Shown here piece after piece: positions 1-4,480 of a DNA stretch of 20,429 bases. The notes under the pieces were generated by a model that saw only the letters and a list, made by a program, of their open reading frames with translations, ran no database searches and was not told the origin of the DNA. Source of the DNA: an uncultured Eubacterium sp. (lineage in GTDB: Bacteria; Bacillota; Clostridia; Peptostreptococcales; Anaerovoracaceae); contig CALBGO010000064.1 in the NCBI GenBank assembly GCA_937894585.1, forward strand, positions 1 through 20,429. Direction: 5' to 3'. Position 1 is the stretch's first letter; each line of letters begins with the position of its first letter. A program made the translations under genes and the position numbers.

Positions 1-22
1 ATATTGAATTTTCAAGGTTCAA

Positions 23-39
23 CACACCTAATAGGTGTG
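23..39. repeat. Short perfect palindrome at window edge
   Basis: CACACCTA and TAGGTGTG form a perfect inverted repeat around one central A. No U-tract follows on either strand, so it does not look like an intrinsic terminator. It lies just downstream (minus sense) of the broken coding remnant at 80-277. It could be an operator or part of a mobile-element end; the flanking sequence is cut off by the window edge. Confidence 0.4.
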
Positions 40-79
40 GGAAGTCTTAGTATATAATTATTACAGCTTTTTATTGAAA

Positions 80-277
80 CTATATACCAATTCTTTCTTG
101 ATGCATACTTTTGCACCAACTAATCCACTTCTTTTCATAGTCTTCTGCTGTTAGGATTCTCCCTTCAAAATCAGCAACACAAAGAACACCTCGTTCCGTG
201 CAAGCGTCCACACATCTCCTTTTTCTAACCTTTCCATTAAAAAATGACACACAAACTGAAAAATACTGCCAATAGTG
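80..277 (-). pseudogene. Coding remnant, C-terminal fragment of an unrecognised protein
   Basis: On the minus strand a frame is open for 65 codons, from just after a TGA at 278-280 to a TAG at 80-82. The part encoded below about position 245 reads like real protein: mixed charged and hydrophobic residues, with GVLCVADFEGRILTAEDYEK followed by a Trp- and Lys-rich tail. There is no ATG start in frame and no Shine-Dalgarno site; a GTG near 254 lacks one too. The upstream end of the frame runs into the TGACA-site module at 245-343. I therefore read it as the 3' remnant of a gene cut off by rearrangement. I do not recognise the family, and a chance open frame is not excluded. Confidence 0.4.
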
Positions 278-343
278 TCAGCCTTTTAAAAGAGTAACCG
301 ACGCAAATGACACAACTGATACTCTATTTTGCGTTTTATGTCA
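245..343. repeat. Module B: four alternating TGACA sites at 31/32/31 bp
   Basis: TGACA occurs at 245 and 308, and its reverse complement TGTCA at 276 and 339. This gives the symmetric layout TGACA-N26-TGTCA-N27-TGACA-N26-TGTCA. Read outward from each site, the extended motif is TGACAYA in three of four cases (TGACACT in the other). An ACGCAAA/TTTGCGT inverted repeat (301-307 and 328-334) sits around sites 3 and 4. The same layout recurs exactly 221 bp to the right (module at 466-564), although the spacer sequences differ. The spacing is about three helical turns, so the sites would face the same side of the DNA. The function is unknown. Confidence 0.7.
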
Positions 344-465
344 AAAAAACATTTTTTCTGTTGTTAGCGAAAGATTCTAAAGTCATATAATAGTACAGTC
401 CACTATTCAAAATCTCATTTCTCATCCATATTATTCTATATCAAACATCATTTAACATTCAAATA

Positions 466-564
466 TGACATATATCTCAAAAAAAAACCAAGATTGTGTC
501 ATTTTCCATTCTTCAACTTTAGAGGCTCCGACACAATCTGTTCCAAAATACACTCTATATGTCA
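466..564. repeat. Module A: second copy of the alternating TGACA-site array
   Basis: Sites are TGACA at 466, TGTCA at 497, the variant CGACA at 529 and TGTCA at 560. Steps of 31, 32 and 31 bp match module B exactly. Sites 2 and 3 are part of a perfect 10-bp inverted repeat, AGATTGTGTC (491-500) and GACACAATCT (530-539), with a 29-nt loop. No further TGACA or TGTCA pentamer is seen off the lattice between 245 and 564. A weak ORF (465-704, plus) overlaps the module but has low-complexity, non-protein-like content, so I treat the module as non-coding. Confidence 0.7.
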
Positions 565-675
565 AATACGAAGTTTTATCACATTTTTTAAGATCCCTGT
601 GTTCGCCGCTCTGCAGACCCGCCTCGCTTCACGCCTCTGCCCTTTTGCATTTTGCCCTAAGCTTGCCTGATCTGG

Positions 676-731
676 CAAAACGGACAGCACAGGAAACGAA
701 GTGACCGGAGAAGCAAGCGCCGAGAGTGTTG
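676..731 (+). repeat. GA-rich intergenic repeat, left copy
   Basis: This block shares ordered short segments with a block beside the 5S rRNA gene at 20234-20308 (minus strand): CAAAAYGG, ACAGCA, GGAAAC, CGGAG followed by AGCA, GCCGA and GTTG. The two differ by small indels between the shared segments. A short inverted repeat, TTTTGCC (650-656) and GGCAAAA (674-680), lies at its left side. It is probably a dispersed intergenic repeat of this genome, but only two copies are visible here. Confidence 0.4.
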
Positions 732-759
732 GGTTCGGGTTCCCTCCATCATATACATA

Positions 760-802
760 CCAACAATAAAAGACAGGTCATAGACCTGCCTTTTATTGTT
801 GG
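760..802 (-). terminator. Intrinsic terminator of tRNA-Arg
   Basis: Arms 760-779 and 783-802 pair over 20 bp with a single mismatch around a 3-nt loop. In minus sense the GC-rich core GGCAGGTC / GACCTGTC is followed by a TTTTATT tract, as in an intrinsic terminator. The stem starts at the encoded CCA end of the tRNA, so mature tRNA and terminator stem overlap by three bases. Confidence 0.75.
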
Positions 803-876
803 TGCGCCATGAGGGACTCGAACCCCCAACCTTCGCATTCGTAGTGCGCGACTCTATCCAATTGAGCTAATAGCGC
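800..876 (-). tRNA. tRNA-Arg (anticodon ACG), CCA encoded
   Basis: The minus strand folds as a tRNA of 77 nt including an encoded CCA. The acceptor stem GCGCTAT pairs with ATGGCGC (one G-T pair), the discriminator is A, the D-arm is TAGCTCAATTGG..., the anticodon loop is CTACGAA and the T-arm contains GGTTCGAGTCC. Anticodon ACG reads CGU/CGC/CGA after A34-to-inosine editing. The first pair of the anticodon stem appears to be a G27-A43 mismatch, which is unusual but not disabling. A consensus promoter lies upstream and a strong terminator overlaps the 3' end, so it is a single-gene unit. Confidence 0.92.
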
Positions 877-903
877 ATATGCCTGTGCATATCGTACTAT
901 AGT

Positions 904-932
904 AGTATACCGAAAAAAATGTATTTTGTCAA
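904..932 (-). promoter_or_regulatory. Sigma-A promoter of tRNA-Arg
   Basis: In minus sense a perfect TTGACA (927-932) and TATACT (904-909) are separated by 17 bp. The -10 box lies about 28 bp upstream of the first tRNA base. Confidence 0.8.
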
Positions 933-974
933 CAAAAATAAAAATCATTTTTTCCGGGTTCCCTCCGTATCAAA

Positions 975-1030
975 ATCCGAAAAATCTATGCACGGAAGTC
1001 CGGCAAAACAATACCGAACTTCCTTATGCA
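975..1030 (-). terminator. Terminator of the pan operon
   Basis: In minus sense the arms GGAAGTTCGG (1014-1023) and CCGGACTTCC (994-1003) form a 10-bp stem with a 10-nt loop, and a TTTTT tract follows shortly afterwards. It lies just after the panD stop codon. Confidence 0.6.
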
Positions 1031-1039
1031 TATCCTGCT

Positions 1040-1429
1040 TTACATATCTTTTAGAAGACCATGTTTTTCATAATTTGTAATACAGCTAATTCTGTTTTCA
1101 TCATCAACGAATACCACCTTCGGTGAGTGTTTCGCTGCCTCTTCCGGCGTCATTTTGCAGTATGCCATAATGATAATCCGGTCCCCCTTCTGCACACAGC
1201 GTGCAGCTGCCCCGTTAAGACAGATCATGCCGCTGCCCGGATCTCCTGCAATCGTATAGGTCTCAAAACGCTCGCCGTTATTGATGTCCACAATCTGAAC
1301 CTTTTCATATTCCAAAATGTCAGCAGCCTCCAAAAGCTGCGAATCCACCGTAATGCTTCCCACATAATCAAGTTCTGCCTGTATGACCTGCGCACGATGA
1401 ATTTTCCCCTTCAGCATATCCAGATACAT
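1040..1429 (-). CDS. panD: Aspartate 1-decarboxylase
   Basis: PanD converts L-aspartate to beta-alanine for pantothenate synthesis in the cytoplasm. The 129-residue length is normal for the family. The proenzyme cleavage site Gly24-Ser25 is visible in YVGSITVD; self-cleavage there yields the catalytic pyruvoyl group. The conserved N-terminal block (KGKIHRAQVIQAELDYVGS) and the NGAAAR segment near residues 73-78 match the family. The start has a good Shine-Dalgarno (AAAGGAG) and lies 12 nt after panC, so PanD is the last gene of the panG-B-C-D operon and is followed by a hairpin terminator. Confidence 0.95.
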   Translation of the reverse strand: MYLDMLKGKIHRAQVIQAELDYVGSITVDSQLLEAADILEYEKVQIVDINNGERFETYTIAGDPGSGMICLNGAAARCVQKGDRIIIMAYCKMTPEEAAKHSPKVVFVDDENRISCITNYEKHGLLKDM

Positions 1430-1441
1430 CCCTAATCTCCT

Positions 1442-2287
1442 TTAACCTTCATAAATAAAATTATCGATCAGTCTCGTCTTTCCGATATAGACTGCCATTG
1501 CCACCAGTACAGGCGGCTTCATCTCGCTGACCGGCTCAACAGAAACCGCATCGACGGCTTTCACATAATCAATCCGCGCCATAGGCTCTTCCTCAATGCA
1601 CTTAATCATTGCAGATGTAACCGCATCTACAGATTTCTCCCCTTTCTGCACCATATCCTGTCCCAGCTTTACAGCCCGTGAAAGCACCAACGCAGCCCGC
1701 CGCTCTTCATCATTCAAATAAGTGTTTCTTGAGCTCTTTGCAAGACCGTCCGCTTCACGAATAATCGGACAGCCCACAATCTCAATTCCGAAATTCAAAT
1801 CACGGACCATACGGCGAATTACAGCCAGCTGCTGAGCATCCTTCTGACCGAAATATGCCCGGTCCGGTGTTACAATATTAAACAGCTTGGAAACCACAGT
1901 GCAGACGCCGCGAAAATGCACCGGTCTGCTTTTTCCGCAGAGTTCCCCTGTCAGACCGTTCATATCCACAAAAGTACAGGCATCATCTGCATACATTTCA
2001 GAAGGTTCCGGATTGAACAGCAGCGCCGCGCCCGCCTTTTCACAAAGCGCGGCATCCATCTTAAGATCTCTGGGATAACTTTCCAGATCCTCACCGGGTC
2101 CGAACTGAGTCGGATTGACAAAATCACTGACCACCACCCGATCATTTTCCTTTACTGCTCGGTCAATCAGACTCTTGTGCCCCTCATGCAGATATCCCAT
2201 CGTAGGCACCAGTCCCACAGAAAGCCCCTCTGCTCTCCATGCCTTCACCTCTGCTCTGACTTCTTCTATTGTCTTTACAATTCTCAT
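1442..2287 (-). CDS. panC: Pantothenate synthetase
   Basis: PanC joins pantoate and beta-alanine to pantothenate, using ATP through a pantoyl-adenylate. The HxGH nucleotide motif is present in PTMGYLHEGH (His34 and His37), followed by the pantoate-binding FVNPTQFGPGEDLESYPR stretch and YFGQKDAQQ. Near residue 185 the KSSRNTYL segment matches the KMSKS-like motif of the family. I chose the ATG at 2287 (281 residues) because GGAGG lies 6 nt before it; the in-frame TTG two codons earlier falls inside that spacing. One residue before the NPTQF block is Asp where Val or Ile is commoner. Confidence 0.94.
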   Translation of the reverse strand: MRIVKTIEEVRAEVKAWRAEGLSVGLVPTMGYLHEGHKSLIDRAVKENDRVVVSDFVNPTQFGPGEDLESYPRDLKMDAALCEKAGAALLFNPEPSEMYADDACTFVDMNGLTGELCGKSRPVHFRGVCTVVSKLFNIVTPDRAYFGQKDAQQLAVIRRMVRDLNFGIEIVGCPIIREADGLAKSSRNTYLNDEERRAALVLSRAVKLGQDMVQKGEKSVDAVTSAMIKCIEEEPMARIDYVKAVDAVSVEPVSEMKPPVLVAMAVYIGKTRLIDNFIYEG

Positions 2288-2301
2288 ATCCAACCTCCGC
2301 G

Positions 2302-3129
2302 CTAATACAACCTGCTGATGATTTCATCCGAAATCTTAAAAGTATGTTCTTCGGCAGGGAAAGTTCCTGCCTTCACTTCCCGGATATATTCTGCAAATCC
2401 CTGCCGCATCACTTCTCCCGCATTTGCAAAATGCTTTACAAACTTTGGTTTGAAGTCGGAAAACAGAGCCAGCATATCCTGATAAACCAGAACCTGCCCG
2501 TCACAGCCTGCCCCTGCTCCGATGCCGATAGTCGGAATTGAAATACTTTCCGTAATCAGTGCCGCCAGCTTTGCAGGAACACATTCCAGCACTACAGCAA
2601 ACGCACCGGCTTTTTCCACAGCCTTTGCCTCTTCAATCAATCTTCGGGCATCTTCTTCACTTTTCCCCTGTACCTTAAAGCCCCCGAAGGCGTTGACAGA
2701 CTGCGGTGTCAGACCGATATGCGCCATCACCGGAACAGATGCTTCCGTAATTGCCTTAATCTGCGGGCATACAGCCGCACCGCCCTCCAGCTTAACTGCA
2801 TGGCATCTCCCCTCTTTCATCAGCCGTCCTGCGTTAACTACCGCATCATAGACAGAAGTCTGATAACTCATAAACGGCATATCCCCGACCACCAGAGCAT
2901 TCTCTGCGCCTCTTGCCACTGCTGCCGTATGGTGAATCATATCCTCCATCGTAACAGAAAGGGTATCTTCGTAGCCCAGCATAACCATTCCCAGAGAATC
3001 ACCGACCAGAATCGCATTGACGCCGGTTTCGTCCATAAGCTTTGCGGTAGAATAATCATATGCTGTCAGCATCGTGATTTTATCACCGTCTGCCTTCTGC
3101 TGCCGCATTGTTGATACTGTGTTTCTCAT
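2302..3129 (-). CDS. panB: 3-methyl-2-oxobutanoate hydroxymethyltransferase
   Basis: PanB transfers a hydroxymethyl group from methylene-tetrahydrofolate to 2-oxoisovalerate, giving ketopantoate. The 275 residues show the TIM-barrel motifs: YDYSTAK, VGDSLGMV with metal-binding Asp44, VGDMPFMSY with Asp83, VKLEGG with Lys113, and the catalytic Glu182 in VLECVP, then GIGAGAGCDGQVLV. The start overlaps the panG stop by 4 nt (ATGA), which points to translational coupling. It is the first committed step of the pathway encoded by this operon. Confidence 0.95.
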   Translation of the reverse strand: MRNTVSTMRQQKADGDKITMLTAYDYSTAKLMDETGVNAILVGDSLGMVMLGYEDTLSVTMEDMIHHTAAVARGAENALVVGDMPFMSYQTSVYDAVVNAGRLMKEGRCHAVKLEGGAAVCPQIKAITEASVPVMAHIGLTPQSVNAFGGFKVQGKSEEDARRLIEEAKAVEKAGAFAVVLECVPAKLAALITESISIPTIGIGAGAGCDGQVLVYQDMLALFSDFKPKFVKHFANAGEVMRQGFAEYIREVKAGTFPAEEHTFKISDEIISRLY

Positions 3130-3995
3130 TTTCCTAACTCCTTTTCCAACTTCTGATAGTTCCTGTCCGGATGTTTTCTTTCGGCAATTCTGATCAGCTG
3201 TGCGGAAAGGGTCCTGTAGGCAGCAAAAATATCCCGCCCGGTTTCGTCCTCCTCTGCAAATTCTGCAAGCGCCCGAAGGTGTTTTGCAACTGTCTTTTCA
3301 TCTCCGCGTTCCACAGGTCCCGTCAGCGCTTCCGCCACGCCCTTTTCTGCCACCTTGGCAGCATTGCCCGCGATAAGCGGCGCTAAAGCTGCCTCGGCCT
3401 CTTCTCTTGAAAACCCGCACTTTCCGAGAAGGACTGTACCCATATCCGCAAGTGCTGCAATCTGATTGCTTACCATAACCGCTGCGGTATGGTAAAGAAT
3501 TTTGCAGCCGGGGTCTATGACGACAACCCGGTTTCCTGCATTTTCAAACACAGACCGCAGCTGCGGCAGATGAGCGCTGCTCCCCTCAACCGCAAAATAT
3601 GCGTTTTCAAGATTTTTCCAGGAATCATACCTGCTGCTGACTGCATAAAGCGGATGTACTGAATAGCGGTACGCGCCTCTGCTTTCAGCATCAAAAAAAA
3701 CGGTCGATGGAATCGAACCGCTGCAATGACATATATTCTTATCTCTTATAGGCAGATTACGCATGTCATCCCATATCTCACCGATTGCGCCGTCGGGCGC
3801 GGTGATAAACAGGGTATCACTGTCTTTCGTAATTTCTTCTATATCTGTATAATATCTGCTCTGTGTAAACTCGGCCGCCTCTTTTGCCGAAGCAGCACTG
3901 CGGCTGCAGTAGCCGCTGATTTCGATGCCGTGCACCGAAAGATATTTACCCAGTGAAAAGCCGACTTTGCCGGCTCCGATAAAACCTGCTCTCAT
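3126..3995 (-). CDS. panG: Rossmann/DUF2520 protein, probable PanG-type ketopantoate reductase
   Basis: The protein begins MRAGFIGAGKVG, a GxGxxG dinucleotide-binding loop at residues 7-12. The N-terminal Rossmann domain (about 1-130) is followed by an all-helical DUF2520-type C-terminal domain with the HTAAVMVSNQIAAL and GPVERGD segments. Proteins of this architecture include PanG, known as an alternative ketopantoate reductase (ketopantoate to pantoate with NAD(P)H) in bacteria lacking panE. The position as first gene of panG-B-C-D supports that role, since no classic panE is seen here. The ATG at 3995 has AAGGAG about 10 nt upstream; an upstream in-frame GTG (4004) sits too close to that site. 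The family is clear; the exact substrate is inferred from context. Confidence 0.82.
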   Translation of the reverse strand: MRAGFIGAGKVGFSLGKYLSVHGIEISGYCSRSAASAKEAAEFTQSRYYTDIEEITKDSDTLFITAPDGAIGEIWDDMRNLPIRDKNICHCSGSIPSTVFFDAESRGAYRYSVHPLYAVSSRYDSWKNLENAYFAVEGSSAHLPQLRSVFENAGNRVVVIDPGCKILYHTAAVMVSNQIAALADMGTVLLGKCGFSREEAEAALAPLIAGNAAKVAEKGVAEALTGPVERGDEKTVAKHLRALAEFAEEDETGRDIFAAYRTLSAQLIRIAERKHPDRNYQKLEKELGK

Positions 3996-4138
3996 ACCTA
4001 TCACACTCCTTTTCAGAGACAGTGATAAGACAGAACTCTCTGCTGCCGTCAGTGCCGCTCCTTAAGATACAGCCCTCCGGCGGATAAAAAATATATAAAT
4101 CTGCAGTATAGCTTCTTTCAGAATGCCATCCGTTTTTT

Positions 4139-4167
4139 AATATATCACTTTTTGTACCCGTTGTACA
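4139..4167 (-). promoter_or_regulatory. Possible pan operon promoter with palindrome
   Basis: In minus sense TGTACA (4162-4167) and TATATT (4139-4144) are 17 bp apart. The -35 region is covered by the inverted repeat TGTAC-N5-GTACA (4153-4167), which could be an operator. The match to the -35 consensus is only moderate, so this is tentative. Confidence 0.35.
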
Positions 4168-4269
4168 GAGAAACTTTTCCGAAAAAGCGACGGAAAACTG
4201 CCGGAAAACTCCGGATACGCCAAAAGAAAAACCGAAAACAATCCTGCGGAAAGCCTGCCCTGCCTTTGT

Positions 4270-4306
4270 AAAAAAGAAAGAGATACCCGATTTCTTCAGG
4301 TATCTC
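4270..4306 (-). terminator. Terminator of fbp
   Basis: In minus sense an 11-bp stem, GAGATACCTGA (4296-4306) paired with TCGGGTATCTC (4280-4290; one G-T pair), has a 5-nt loop and is followed by TTTCTTTTTT. It ends the fbp transcript about 165 nt after the stop codon. Confidence 0.8.
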
Positions 4307-4360
4307 CCAATCGTCTTTATCGTCAAATGATTTCAGTCGTTTCGGCTTTAATATTTTTCC

Positions 4361-4480
4361 TTTTGGCTCTGGTATTTTTCTTTCAGCCTCAATATTTTCT
4401 TTTCGGCTCTGGTATTTTTCTTTCAGCCTCAATATTTTCTTTTCGGCTTCGGTATTTTTCTTTCAGCCTCAATATTTTTC
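4361..4480. repeat. 20/40-bp minisatellite at the 3' end of fbp
   Basis: Six consecutive 20-bp units alternate between a CAGCCTCAATATT type and a CGGCTCTGGTATT type, so the true period is 40 bp. 4381-4420 and 4421-4460 are nearly identical, and degenerate sequence continues left to about 4341. The fbp stop codon (4469-4471) lies inside the right-hand unit. Twenty is not a multiple of three, so loss or gain of one unit upstream of the stop would change the last residues. Confidence 0.85.

Larger units (their letters stand above)
736..966. repeat. 12-bp direct repeats flanking tRNA-Arg
   Basis: CGGGTTCCCTCC occurs at 736-747 and again at 955-966, in the same orientation on either side of the tRNA-Arg gene with its promoter and terminator. 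The left copy sits in a stretch resembling a tRNA T-arm (GGGTTCGGGTTCCC). The pair could be an att-like or insertion scar, or chance similarity. Confidence 0.35.
4005..4468. other. Intergenic region between panG and fbp
   Basis: These 464 bp hold the tail of the fbp transcript (20-bp repeats and a terminator) and the promoter and roughly 140-nt leader of the pan operon. Two ORFs on the minus strand (3946-4326 and 4145-4432) and one on the plus strand (4327-4569) have no recognisable domains, translate repeats and hairpins, and overlap real genes. I do not call them. The pan leader shows no clear T-box or riboswitch motif. Confidence 0.5.

Noticed and set aside
1..23. Possible CRISPR repeat (GTTGAACCTTGAAAATTC in minus sense)
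   Set aside because: The start resembles some clostridial repeats, but only one copy is present before the window edge, and no repeat-spacer array is seen.
245..564. The 320-bp block as a complete MITE
   Set aside because: Its ends read TGACA...TGTCA, but they agree poorly beyond the pentamer and no clear target-site duplication flanks it.
465..704. 79-codon plus-strand ORF in the left segment
   Set aside because: It has no ribosome-binding site, overlaps the TGACA module and the GA-rich repeat, and has low-complexity His/Ser/Leu-rich content with no domain.
3996..4140. T-box or riboswitch in the pan leader
   Set aside because: No T-box core motif and no conserved riboswitch core could be found, only a plain leader with purine-rich stretches.
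3946..4432. Two minus-strand ORFs (3946-4326, 4145-4432) between fbp and panG
   Set aside because: They translate the minisatellite, the fbp terminator hairpin and the pan leader, overlap panG, and show no domain or convincing start.
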